Shown here in pieces: positions 1-7,940 of a stretch of DNA of 63,719 nucleotides. The DNA is from Myxococcales bacterium (GTDB lineage Bacteria; Myxococcota_A; Polyangia; GCA-2747355). The position numbers and the translations under genes were made by a program. The stretch spans positions 1 to 63,719 of the forward strand of contig JAGQIK010000214.1 in NCBI GenBank assembly GCA_020431405.1, written 5' to 3'. Position 1 is the first letter of the stretch, and each line of letters starts with the position of its first letter. The notes under the pieces were generated by a model. It saw only the letters and a program-made list of their open reading frames with translations, was not told where the DNA came from and did no database searches.

Positions 1-1642
1 CGGCGTAGCTCGGCGAGCGCTGGCGCAGCTCGTTTTCGAGCGCCTGCAGCAGCGCGAGCGCCGCGGCGGGGTCGAGCTCGCGCACCGTCTCCACCGTCCA
101 GCTCAGCACGGGCTTGCCGGTGAGCGTGTCGTCGATGCGCGGGCTCTGGGCGGCTCGTGCGCGCGCCGAGCGCCCGCGACCGATCAGGCGCGCGAAGAAG
201 CCCGGCTTGTTGTCGTCGCCCGGTTTGCTCTCGGGCGGCGGCGTGGCGCGCGCGCGCTCGAGCGGCGTCGGAAGCCGCAAAAGCCCCAGCTCGAAGCCGA
301 CGAGGCCGATGCCGGCTTCACGCGCTGCCGCGAGCGCCGCGCCGCGCACCTGACGCTCGACGAGCAGCGCACCCGTGGGGCCGAGCGATAGCGTCTCGGC
401 GCGCCGCGACGCCACCGCGATGCGTGGCCCCTGCGGGTCGCGTCCGACGACCTCGACTCGGTGCAGCAGCCGCTGCCGATAGCAGCCGCGATGGCTGGTC
501 AACAGCACGTCGAGCTGCGCGCCGATCTCGACGCGCTGGTCGGCGAGCGGCCGCTCGCCGTCGTCGTAGAGCTCCACCAGCGAGTGCTGCACGCGCGGCA
601 GCGCGCCCACGGCGCGGTCGGACCAGAACGGCTCGCCGACGAGGCCGGCGGCGTGCTCGAGGCCGGGGTCGAGCACCGGCAACGGGCCATAGTGCTCGGG
701 CAGGCGTTTAGCCGCCGCCGCGGCGCTGCCCGACGTCGGGCAGATCAGCACCGATAGCTCGGGCCACACGTCGCGCGGGTCGAGGTAGCCGCGCGCGCGC
801 GCGGCCGCCTCGAGCTTCTCGGCGCGCCCGCGTGCGGGCTTGCGCCGCGCGATGCGCCGCGCCACCGCGTCGGGCAGCTCGGCTCCGACGAGCTGCCGTC
901 CGGTGGCGAGCGCCTCGAGCAGTCGCGGCGCTGCCGCCGCCAGCGTGCGCGCCAACAGCACCAGCGCACCCGGCGTGGGCGCGCGCAGGGCGGTCACGCG
1001 CTGCTCGATCGCTAGGCGCAAGAGCAGCTCGAGGCGCAGCTCGTCGTCGGCCACGGTGAAAAGCCACGCCGGCAGCGTGTTGCTGCTCAGCCCCAGCCGC
1101 GCGCGCGCCGCGTCGGGCGAAAGCGGCGCCAGCGGATCGTCGACATCGGCATGGGCGGGCAGCAGCTCGACAAACGCGCCACGCGCCACGCGCGGCACGC
1201 GCGCGAGGACCATGCGCTGGATCGACAGCTCGTGGTGGCGCCAGCAGACGAGCCCGTCGCCGCCGAGCGGATAGGCGCTGCCTTCGCCGTCCGCGAGCAG
1301 CGCCAGCAGCGGCCCTGCCACCAGCGCTTCACCGTCGCCATGAAGCTGGCGCTGCACCGCCGTGCGGAAGGCGTGGTCGCGCGGCTCGAGCGGCGCGACG
1401 CGCGCACGATAGGCCTCGAGGCTGCTGATCTCGGCGAAGCCGTAGGCCTGGCCGATCTCGCTGCGGCGGTGCGTGCGCAGGATCGCCGCCAACGCCCGCT
1501 CGCGCGCAGCGGCCGGGTCGCGCCAGGCGTCGACATGCTCGCGCTCGAGCTGGCGAAACGGCCGCAGCAGAAAGTGCTGCCCGAGCCGCTCGGGCAGCAG
1601 CAGCGACAATCGGCTGAGAAGTGGGGAGTTGGTGCCGCGCAC
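1..1642 (-). CDS. GH3-family adenylate-forming enzyme, partial (C-terminus beyond left edge)
   Basis: An open frame with no stop runs leftward from a GTG at 1642 to the window edge (about 547 codons). The N-terminal third reads like bacterial GH3 proteins: a leader ending FLLRPFRQLEREH, a helix with LAAILRTHRRSEIGQAYGF, then EAYRARVAPLEPRDH. A central WPELSVLICPTSG and a later TSHRGCYRQRLLHRVEVVG match the GH3 strand that precedes the acyl-adenylate site and the YRxxLxDxVxVxG motif. GH3 enzymes activate carboxylic acids with ATP and join them to an amine; the substrate here is unknown. The gene starts 8 nt after the pspA stop, so it probably lies in that operon. The ribosome site is weak and the GTG start is uncertain. 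Family bacterial proteins are about 500-560 residues, so little is missing. The family call comes from motif memory only. Confidence 0.6.
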   Translation of the reverse strand, partial: MRGTNSPLLSRLSLLLPERLGQHFLLRPFRQLEREHVDAWRDPAAARERALAAILRTHRRSEIGQAYGFAEISSLEAYRARVAPLEPRDHAFRTAVQRQLHGDGEALVAGPLLALLADGEGSAYPLGGDGLVCWRHHELSIQRMVLARVPRVARGAFVELLPAHADVDDPLAPLSPDAARARLGLSSNTLPAWLFTVADDELRLELLLRLAIEQRVTALRAPTPGALVLLARTLAAAAPRLLEALATGRQLVGAELPDAVARRIARRKPARGRAEKLEAAARARGYLDPRDVWPELSVLICPTSGSAAAAAKRLPEHYGPLPVLDPGLEHAAGLVGEPFWSDRAVGALPRVQHSLVELYDDGERPLADQRVEIGAQLDVLLTSHRGCYRQRLLHRVEVVGRDPQGPRIAVASRRAETLSLGPTGALLVERQVRGAALAAAREAGIGLVGFELGLLRLPTPLERARATPPPESKPGDDNKPGFFARLIGRGRSARARAAQSPRIDDTLTGKPVLSWTVETVRELDPAAALALLQALENELRQRSPSYA

Positions 1643-1650
1643 CGAGGGTG

Positions 1651-2439
1651 CTACTCGGCAGGTTCCTCGGCCGCGACCTTGGCCTTGAGCGCCTCGAGCG
1701 CCTCGTCGACCTGCGGGGCCGTCTCCTTGGCCTCGGGCAGCGCCTTGGCCTCTTTGTGCTCGGGCAGCATGCCCATCTTGGCCTTGAGCTCGAGCAGCGC
1801 TTGATCGCTGCCCGCGCCCGCCTCGAGCTGCTTGAAGCGCTGCTCGAGGTTGTCGCCGCCGGTCAGCTCGCCGGCAACCTCGGCGCCCGCCTCGGCCTCG
1901 GCCTCGAGCTGGTCGATCTTGGCCGCCATGCGGTCGAACGTCTCGAAGGCCGACGTGTCGCTGAGACCCGACATGGTCTCGTGGATCGTCTTCTGCGCCT
2001 CCGCGCGCTTCTTGCGCGCGATGAGGATGTTCTTCTTGCGCTTGGCTTCCTCGATCTTGGCGTTGAGCCCGCGCAGGCTGTCCTTGAGCTTGTCGACGGC
2101 GTCCTTCTGCATCAGCCACTGCTTCTCCATCGTGGCTGCGGCTTCGTCGTGCTCGGACTTGCGAGCGAGCGCTTCGCGCGCGAGATCGTCGTCATTGGCG
2201 CGCACGGCCATCATCGCCTTGCGCTCCCAGTCCTTGGCTTTAGCGGCCTCGTCCTCGTACTGCTTCTTCAGCCTTTTCTCGTCGGCGATGGCGACGGCGA
2301 CCTGTTTCTTCGCCTCCACCAGCTGCTGCTTCATATCGACCAGCACCTGGTTGAGCATTTTCTCCGGGTCCTCCGCCTTGGAGATCATGTCGTTGATGTT
2401 CGACTTAATCAGGCTGCCCAGTCTCGAGAAGATTCCCAT
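1651..2439 (-). CDS. pspA: PspA/IM30 (ESCRT-III-like) membrane-protection protein
   Basis: A 262-residue, almost entirely helical coiled-coil protein. The N-terminus MGIFSRLGSLIKSNIN is the amphipathic membrane-binding helix of the PspA/Vipp1 family, followed by the family pattern AEDPEKMLNQVLVDMKQQL. Long charged helices run to about residue 190, with an Ala/Glu-rich tail after that. PspA binds stressed inner membrane, oligomerises and limits proton leakage. The upstream neighbour encodes a YbjN-like protein and the downstream one a GH3-family enzyme, all on the minus strand, suggesting one envelope-stress unit. No pspF or pspBC gene is visible, so control must differ from that in enterobacteria. 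Length is slightly above the usual 220-250 residues because of the tail. Confidence 0.93.
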   Translation of the reverse strand: MGIFSRLGSLIKSNINDMISKAEDPEKMLNQVLVDMKQQLVEAKKQVAVAIADEKRLKKQYEDEAAKAKDWERKAMMAVRANDDDLAREALARKSEHDEAAATMEKQWLMQKDAVDKLKDSLRGLNAKIEEAKRKKNILIARKKRAEAQKTIHETMSGLSDTSAFETFDRMAAKIDQLEAEAEAGAEVAGELTGGDNLEQRFKQLEAGAGSDQALLELKAKMGMLPEHKEAKALPEAKETAPQVDEALEALKAKVAAEEPAE

Positions 2440-2468
2440 ACGCGTTGCTCCTACAGGCCGCTTGTCCC

Positions 2469-2855
2469 TTACGCCGCTTCCACGTACCGACTAAGGATAG
2501 GATAGTGCTTGGTGACCGCCAGGCTCATGTCCTCGATGGACGCCTGAAACTCGTTGAAGTCGAGGTTTTCGAGCTCGAGCGCCGACGTCATCACGATGGC
2601 GCCCTCCTCGATGCCGTACGAGCCGTGAAGCATCTCGGTGGCGTTGAGCTCGAGCAGCGTGCGGAAGAGGCTCTCGCGGTTCTCCTTGACCTGGGCTTCA
2701 TCCATGACCTTGACGCGGAAGACCAGCACCGGGCCGGCGATGCTGATGACGAGGTCGGGCCCCGTGTCCTTGATCACCCAGATGTTCTGGCCGACCAAGT
2801 TGTAGTTGGAGTCCATCTCGATGAGGTAGCTCTCGATGTCGTCTGATGTCTTCAT
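2469..2855 (-). CDS. YbjN / CesT-like chaperone-fold protein
   Basis: A 128-residue acidic protein beginning MKTSDDIESYLIEMD. The ATG at 2855 is chosen because GGAG lies about 8 nt upstream; a longer reading to 3089 would cross low-quality, proline/arginine-rich translation. The order helix, VGQNIWVIKD, DLVISIAGPVLVFRVKV, ESLFRTLLELNATEMLHGSYGIEEGAIVMTSALELENLDFNEF split across strands is typical of the YbjN/type III chaperone-like alpha/beta fold, including the LLxLNxxxxxGxYxxxxxxI pattern. Such proteins often sit beside pspA homologues; a partner or chaperone role for PspA is an inference from neighbourhood. Downstream is pspA, 29 nt away. Confidence 0.75.
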   Translation of the reverse strand: MKTSDDIESYLIEMDSNYNLVGQNIWVIKDTGPDLVISIAGPVLVFRVKVMDEAQVKENRESLFRTLLELNATEMLHGSYGIEEGAIVMTSALELENLDFNEFQASIEDMSLAVTKHYPILSRYVEAA

Positions 2856-3108
2856 AGGCGTCGTCTCCACCGGCAAGGTCTGTGCGCGTGGCAGGTCAAC
2901 ACGAACCGCCCGAGCGGTCAACGTGTGATCTGGCGGTTGATGATACGGCGTAGAGAGGGGCGAGCACCCCCCGACGGAGCCCCGAATCGCGCGGCCCAAC
3001 CAGTCGATCCGTTTCGACAAATCGTGGCTCGCGACCGCATTGAAATCAAGGGTCTGCAGGCGTGCGAGGTGCTTGCCACGTCGGCGCAAAGCGTGCTACT
3101 CCGCGAGC
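2856..3108. promoter_or_regulatory. Divergent intergenic region, pspA operon / uppS operon
   Basis: About 250 nt separate the leftward YbjN-like gene from rightward uppS, so both promoters should lie here. I see G/C-run palindromic stretches (around 2955-2980) but no convincing -35/-10 pair on either strand. Confidence 0.4.
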
Positions 3109-3921
3109 ATGGGCAAGGACCACTCTCAGGCTGCCAAGGAGCTGCCGCCAGAGCCGTTCGAGGCGGGGCAGTCTCGGGTGGGAGAGACCTTGCTGGCCGG
3201 CGCCCCGCTTCCGCGACACGTCGCCATCATCATGGATGGCAACGGCCGCTGGGCGCGCGACCGCGGCCTCGCGCGCATCGACGGACACCACGAAGGCGCC
3301 AAGTCGGTGCGCAAGGTGGTGCGCGCGGCGCGCGCCATCGGCATCGAAGCGCTGACGCTCTACGCCTTCTCCGAGCAGAACTGGGACCGGCCTCCCGACG
3401 AGGTCGAGGCCCTGATGGAGCTGCTGTATCGCTACGTGCTCGAAGAACGCGCCGAGATCATGGACAACGAGATCCGGCTCACGGCCATCGGCGAGCTCGA
3501 TCGGCTGCCGCAGTTCGTGCGCGAGCCGCTCGACCAGCTGATGGCCGACTCGGCCGACAATGACGAGATGATCCTCTGCCTCGCCCTCAGCTACGGCGGG
3601 CGCGAGGACCTCGCCGCGAGCATGCGCGCCATCGCGCGCAAGGTGCAGACCGGCGAGATTCAGCCCACGCGCGTCGACGAGCGCATGATCACCGAGCACC
3701 TCTCGACGTCCTACCTGCCGCCGGTGGATCTGTTGATCCGTACCAGCGGCGAGCAGCGCGTCTCCAACTTCCTGCTCTGGGAGCTGGCCTACGCCGAGCT
3801 GCTGTTCGTCGACACGATGTGGCCCGACTTCCGCAAGCCGCACCTGCTCGACGCGATCCGTGCCTACCAACAACGCGAGCGTCGCTTCGGACGTTTGTCG
3901 GCGGCCCACGCGGCGGACTAG
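3109..3921 (+). CDS. uppS: Isoprenyl (undecaprenyl) diphosphate synthase
   Basis: A 270-residue cis-prenyltransferase that condenses isopentenyl diphosphate with farnesyl diphosphate to make the C55 lipid carrier for peptidoglycan and O-antigen. The catalytic motif HVAIIMDGNGRWAR is present with Asp at about residue 43. Also seen are LTLYAFSEQNW, SYGGREDL and the C-terminal DLLIRTSGEQRVSNFLLW and WPDF motifs, so all five family regions are intact. The ATG at 3109 is chosen; upstream in-frame codons translate to Cys/Arg-rich non-coding-like sequence. The N-terminal 35 residues before the first motif are somewhat longer than in E. coli. cdsA follows after 19 nt, the usual order, but dxr and rseP are replaced by other genes here. 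Confidence 0.96.
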   Translation: MGKDHSQAAKELPPEPFEAGQSRVGETLLAGAPLPRHVAIIMDGNGRWARDRGLARIDGHHEGAKSVRKVVRAARAIGIEALTLYAFSEQNWDRPPDEVEALMELLYRYVLEERAEIMDNEIRLTAIGELDRLPQFVREPLDQLMADSADNDEMILCLALSYGGREDLAASMRAIARKVQTGEIQPTRVDERMITEHLSTSYLPPVDLLIRTSGEQRVSNFLLWELAYAELLFVDTMWPDFRKPHLLDAIRAYQQRERRFGRLSAAHAAD

Positions 3922-3940
3922 CGCAGCGGTCTGAGCACTA

Positions 3941-4777
3941 GTGAAGGACGTCAACAAGAACCTTCTCTGGCGCATCGTCTCGGCCCTCGTGCTGGCGCCC
4001 CCGCTGGTGCTGGCGGTCATCTGGAAAGACCCGACGGCCGTGGCGATCATCGTCCACGTCGCGGCCTTCATCGCGCTGCTCGAGTTCTATTGGATCGTCC
4101 TGCGCGACGACCCGATCTGGATCCGCATCACCGGCGGCTGCGTCGGCGTGACGGTCAGCGTGATGATGTATTGGCTGCCCAAGCGCCCCGACGCGCTGAT
4201 GGCGCTGCTGATCTTCGCCACGCTGGTGAGCGCGATCTTGTTTCTGATCCGCCTCAGCGACGTGCGCTCGGCGGCGACATCCATGGCGCTGATGGTCTTC
4301 GGCGTGATCTACGTGCCGGTGCTGCTGACGTGCCTGGCGCTGATCAAGCGCATGCCCGACGGCGGCTTCTGGGTGCTGATGATCCTGACGATCACCTTCG
4401 GCTCGGACACGGGCGCCTACGCCGCCGGACGCGCATTCGGCAAGCGCAAGCTCTACCCGTCGGTGAGCCCCGGCAAGACGGTCGAGGGCGCCATCGGCGG
4501 GCTGTTGACCGCGTTCGGCTGCGCCGTGCTGGCCAAGTTCTGGTATCTGCCGCGGCTGAGCTGGGCCGACGTGGTGTTCATCTCGATCCCCGGCGGCGCC
4601 CTCGGTCAGATCGGCGATCTGGTCGAGTCGATGATCAAGCGCGCCTACGGCGTCAAAGACTCGGGACGCATCATCCCCGGACACGGCGGCCTGCTCGACC
4701 GAATCGACGCGCTGCTCTTCGTGTCGGCGCACGTGTACCTCTACGCGCGCTATGTCGTCTACGGATGGGGCGCATGA
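3941..4777 (+). CDS. cdsA: Phosphatidate cytidylyltransferase (CDP-diacylglycerol synthase)
   Basis: A 278-residue polytopic inner-membrane enzyme converting phosphatidic acid plus CTP to CDP-diacylglycerol, the branch point of phospholipid synthesis. Seven or eight hydrophobic segments are visible. The C-terminal signature is complete: TFGSDTGAYAAGRAFGKRK, then SPGKTVEGAIGG, then GDLVESMIKRAYGVKDSG and PGHGGLLDRIDALL. The start is GTG at 3941, 19 nt after uppS. The stop at 4777 overlaps an ATGA, and a helical protein of unknown role follows. Confidence 0.96.
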   Translation: MKDVNKNLLWRIVSALVLAPPLVLAVIWKDPTAVAIIVHVAAFIALLEFYWIVLRDDPIWIRITGGCVGVTVSVMMYWLPKRPDALMALLIFATLVSAILFLIRLSDVRSAATSMALMVFGVIYVPVLLTCLALIKRMPDGGFWVLMILTITFGSDTGAYAAGRAFGKRKLYPSVSPGKTVEGAIGGLLTAFGCAVLAKFWYLPRLSWADVVFISIPGGALGQIGDLVESMIKRAYGVKDSGRIIPGHGGLLDRIDALLFVSAHVYLYARYVVYGWGA

Positions 4778-4799
4778 GCAGCAGCGAGCTCGACTAGGC

Positions 4800-5336
4800 G
4801 TGGACCGCTTCTCTGCACAGCTGATTCTGCAGAGGCAACTGCGCCAGCGCGAAAACCGGCAGGCCGCGCGCGCCGTGGAGGCGGTGATGGACGCGCTCGC
4901 CGCGCACCATCGAGCCGCAGACGAAGGCGTCGATGTCGAGCTGTGGGGCACGTTGGCGCTGCTCAGCTGGGCCGACGTCGAGCTGTGCGAGCACAACGAG
5001 CTGGCGCGCGGGCGCGTGGCGTCCGAGCTGGCGCAGTCCGAGGGCGCGCCGGCGCCGATGTGCGAGGTCCTCGCGCGCGCGCGCCAGGCGCCGCCCGACG
5101 AGGCGAGCGCGCTCGAGCTGTCGTTGATCCTCGCCGAGTGGCTCGGCGCGCGCGTCGAAGCAGACGAGGCGCTCGAAAGCGCGACGCTGGCGCGCGAGCT
5201 CGAGCTTCGCGCCGGGCGCGGAGACGCCACGGGCGACCGCATCGACGGGGCGCTGGCGGCGCTTCAGCTCGAGCCGCCCGCCGCCGCGGCGATGGCGCTC
5301 GCCGCCGTGCGCGCGCTGCGCGAGGCCAAGCCATGA
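4800..5336 (+). CDS. Uncharacterised helical protein, partner of the MBL-like protein
   Basis: A 178-residue, alanine/leucine/glutamate-rich protein with no signal peptide and no membrane segment. The GTG at 4800 (reading MDRFSAQLILQRQL) is chosen because an earlier ATG at 4752 lies inside cdsA. Its TGA overlaps the ATG of the next gene (ATGA at 5333-5336), so the two are translationally coupled. I recognise no family. Helices around residues 1-35, 45-75 and 100-130 could pack as a small bundle. A role linked to the downstream MBL-fold protein is inferred from the overlap only. Confidence 0.7.
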   Translation: MDRFSAQLILQRQLRQRENRQAARAVEAVMDALAAHHRAADEGVDVELWGTLALLSWADVELCEHNELARGRVASELAQSEGAPAPMCEVLARARQAPPDEASALELSLILAEWLGARVEADEALESATLARELELRAGRGDATGDRIDGALAALQLEPPAAAAMALAAVRALREAKP

Positions 5337-6358
5337 CCGCCCTCGGCGGCGCAGACGGCGCGCTCTTCGAGTACCGCCGCGGGCTGCACCTGCGCGGCAC
5401 CGTGCTGTGGTTCGACGCACCGCGCGCGCGCGACGTCTGCTTCGTCAGCAGCGCAGCGATCAGCGGGGCGCACCGCCACGAGAAGATCCTCTGCACCGGC
5501 GAGACGGCCGAGCTGCTTCACGCGCTCGCCGAGGCGCACGGCCGCGGGCGGCGCGTGCACGAGCCGCGCGCGCTGGTCACGCCTTACGGGCGGCCCTTTT
5601 CCCTCGGCAAGCTGCGGCTGGAGCTGTTTCCAGCGGGCTACGTGCTCGGCTCGGCCTCGCTGCTGGTCGAGCACGAGGGGCGCCGCATCGTCTACGCCGG
5701 GCCGATCAACCCGCGCGAGCGGCCACCCATCGAACGGCTCGAGGCGCGGCGCTGCGACGTGCTGGTGCTCACCGGCGGCTACGCCGGCGCCAACCGCGTG
5801 GTGCTGCCGCCAGCCGGCGGCGTGCGCGAGCAGATCGTGCGCTTCGTCGACGCGGCGCTCGAGGCGGGCGAGACGCCCGTGCTGCTCTCGGCAGTGCTCG
5901 GCGAGGCGCAAGAGCTGGTGGCCCTGCTCGGCGACCGCCCGCTGCGGCTGCATCGCCGCATCCACGCGGTGACCAGCGTCTATGCCGGGCGCGGCGCGGG
6001 GGGCTTGCGCGAGGCGACGCTTTTGCCGTTTCGCGCCACCGTGCGTCCCGGCGAGACGCTGATCTGGCCGGCCACGCTGCGCGACTCGCCGGCGCTCTCT
6101 CGCCTCGAGCGGCGCCGCGTGGCGCTCGTCTCGGCGCACGCCCACGAGGAGCGGCCGCTGGGCAAGACGGCGCTCGACGGCGCCTTCGCCTACAGCGCGC
6201 AGGCCGACTACAGCGGCCTGCTCGAGTACGTGCGCGCCTGCCAGCCGAGCACGGTGGTGCTCACCGGCGGCTACTGCGCCGAGTTGACGGGGGATCTTTC
6301 GGCCCTCGGAATCACGGTGCTGCAGGCTGGGCCCGAAGAGCAACTGCCGCTCTTCTGA
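5333..6358 (+). CDS. Metallo-beta-lactamase-fold protein (ligase-associated exonuclease-like) with degenerate active site
   Basis: A 341-residue protein whose segments align in order with the ligase-associated DNA exonuclease / CPSF-type MBL family: an N-terminal GLHLRGTVLWFDAPRARDVCFV, then CTGETAELL, FPAGYVLGSASLLVEHEGRRIVY, and a C-terminal AYSAQADYSGLLEYV followed by VVLTGGYCAEL. Every metal-ligand position I can place is changed. HxHxDH is replaced by SSAAISG (about 39-45), PAGH by PAGY (Tyr103), the SGD aspartate by Pro124, SDHADW by SAQADY (about 288-293), and THG by TGG (about 311-313). The fold looks intact and there is no frameshift, so it is probably a non-enzymatic binding protein. 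It overlaps the upstream gene by 4 nt and is followed by tatB after 19 nt. The alignment is from memory. Confidence 0.65.
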   Translation: MTALGGADGALFEYRRGLHLRGTVLWFDAPRARDVCFVSSAAISGAHRHEKILCTGETAELLHALAEAHGRGRRVHEPRALVTPYGRPFSLGKLRLELFPAGYVLGSASLLVEHEGRRIVYAGPINPRERPPIERLEARRCDVLVLTGGYAGANRVVLPPAGGVREQIVRFVDAALEAGETPVLLSAVLGEAQELVALLGDRPLRLHRRIHAVTSVYAGRGAGGLREATLLPFRATVRPGETLIWPATLRDSPALSRLERRRVALVSAHAHEERPLGKTALDGAFAYSAQADYSGLLEYVRACQPSTVVLTGGYCAELTGDLSALGITVLQAGPEEQLPLF

Positions 6359-6377
6359 GTTAGAATCTCGTCGGAAT

Positions 6378-7025
6378 ATGTTCGGACTGTCCTTCTGGGA
6401 GATCGCGGTGGTGCTGGTCGTGGCGCTTTTGGCGCTGGGGCCGGAGAAGCTGCCCAAGCTGCTCAAGACCATCGGCCGCGGCATGCGGCAGGTGCGTCAG
6501 GCTTCGGCCGAGCTGCGTTCGGCCATCGAGGAGCCGCTCGAGGAGCTGCGCCAGCCGATCCAGGAGATGCGCGACGGCCTCTACGAGAGCGTCTCGCACG
6601 CGCAGCGCGAGATCGAAGACGAGGCGCGCCGAATCGAAGCCGACGGCCAGGACCTGATGGGACTCGCCGCCGCCAGCGAGGACGACGCCGCGGCCGACGG
6701 TGAGGCTTTCACGGCTGACGATCTCACGGCTGACGGGGCCGAGCACTTCGCGCACGACTACGACGACGAAGAAGAGCGCGCGCGGCTCGAGGCGCTCGAG
6801 AACGAGAGGCAGCACGCGCGCTACCTCGCCGAGCACGCCTCGGAAGATGCGCCCACCCGCCACGAAGCGGTGCCCGACGATCTGTTCGAGGAGGACGCCG
6901 CGGTCGCCAGCGCGAGCGCTCAGGAAGCGCCGACACAACACGACGCGAGCATCGCCGCCAGCGCTGCCGCCGACGCCGGCGATCCCGAAGAAGCGCGCAC
7001 CGAGATCAACGCGCCGAAAGTGTAG
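6378..7025 (+). CDS. tatB: Sec-independent (twin-arginine) translocase subunit TatB
   Basis: A 215-residue protein with the family N-terminus MFGLSFWEIAVVLVVALLALGPEKLPKLLK split as one short membrane helix (about 5-21), the conserved GPEKLP hinge and an amphipathic helix. A long acidic, coiled-coil tail follows. The tail and the immediate tatC neighbour favour TatB over TatA, although TatA and TatB share this start. No separate tatA is in the window. The acidic Ala/Asp/Glu-rich C-terminal 120 residues look disordered. The Tat substrate gene at 24835 lies in the same window. Confidence 0.88.
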   Translation: MFGLSFWEIAVVLVVALLALGPEKLPKLLKTIGRGMRQVRQASAELRSAIEEPLEELRQPIQEMRDGLYESVSHAQREIEDEARRIEADGQDLMGLAAASEDDAAADGEAFTADDLTADGAEHFAHDYDDEEERARLEALENERQHARYLAEHASEDAPTRHEAVPDDLFEEDAAVASASAQEAPTQHDASIAASAAADAGDPEEARTEINAPKV

Positions 7026-7036
7026 AGCCGCAGCCC

Positions 7037-7924
7037 ATGTCGCAAGAGAAGGTCATGACCTTCACGGAGCACCTGCGGGAGCTCCGGACGCGCCTCAAGT
7101 ACTGCGTCATCGCGCTGATCCTGGCCACGCTGGTGGCCTACCTGTTCTCCGACATCCTCTTCGTGCTGCTGGCGCAGCCGCTGGTGCGCGCCTGGGCCGA
7201 CGCCGGCCTCGGGCCGCCGAAGATGCATTTCGCCAACCCCATCGAGCCGTTCTTCACGTACCTCAAGATCTCGCTGGTGGGCGGCATCTTCGCGGCCTCG
7301 CCGGTGGTCTTCTATCAGCTGTGGAAGTTCGTCGCGCCGGGGCTCTACGAGAACGAGAAGAAGTACGCCATCCCGTTCGCCGCGGTCTCGGCGATCATGT
7401 TCATCGGCGGCGCTGCATTCGGCTACTTCATCGTCTTTCCCTACGGCTTCCAGTTCTTCCTCAGCTTCGCCAAAGACAACATGGGCTCGATGCAGAAGCT
7501 GCTCGGCGGGCTGGTCAATGTCTCGGTGGGCAAGCCGTTCGAGCTGCGTCCGACGCTGATGATGGGCGAGTACTTCGGGCTCGTCTGGCGCCTGCTGCTC
7601 GCCTTCGGCGTGGTCTTCGAGCTGCCGCTGGTGATCGTCTTCTTGTCGATGGTCGGGCTGGTCAACCACAAGATGCTGTGGCGCTTCAATCGCTACTTCA
7701 TCGTCATCGCGTTCATCATCAGCGCGTTGCTCACGCCGCCCGACGTGCTGACGCAGCTGATGATGTCGGGGCCGCTGATCGTGCTCTACAACCTCAGCAT
7801 CTTGCTGGCGTGGTTCTTCCACAAACGACGCGAGCAGCGCCTGGCGGCGATGGCGGCGACGACGGCCGAAGGTGCCCCCGAGGACGAGGCGACGGTCATC
7901 GATGATCGCGGTGACGAACGCTAG
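7037..7924 (+). CDS. tatC: Twin-arginine translocase subunit TatC
   Basis: A 295-residue polytopic membrane protein that recognises the RR signal peptide. The cytoplasmic N-terminus MTFTEHLRELRTRLKY matches the family HLxELRxRL motif. Also visible are PLVRAW, a PIEPFFTYLKISL stretch, ASPVVFYQLWKFVAPGLYENEKKY with the conserved FxxPGLxxxE pattern, and LTPPDVLTQ near the last helices. Six hydrophobic segments can be counted. It lies 11 nt after tatB, the usual order. The tail after about residue 270 is charged and variable. Confidence 0.96.
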   Translation: MSQEKVMTFTEHLRELRTRLKYCVIALILATLVAYLFSDILFVLLAQPLVRAWADAGLGPPKMHFANPIEPFFTYLKISLVGGIFAASPVVFYQLWKFVAPGLYENEKKYAIPFAAVSAIMFIGGAAFGYFIVFPYGFQFFLSFAKDNMGSMQKLLGGLVNVSVGKPFELRPTLMMGEYFGLVWRLLLAFGVVFELPLVIVFLSMVGLVNHKMLWRFNRYFIVIAFIISALLTPPDVLTQLMMSGPLIVLYNLSILLAWFFHKRREQRLAAMAATTAEGAPEDEATVIDDRGDER

Positions 7925-7940
7925 CGCTAGCGGCGCGTGA

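Noticed and set aside
4774-4797. Seven-codon ORF (MSSSELD) overlapping the cdsA stop
   Set aside because: Too short with no conserved context; the overlapping GTG-started gene explains the region better.
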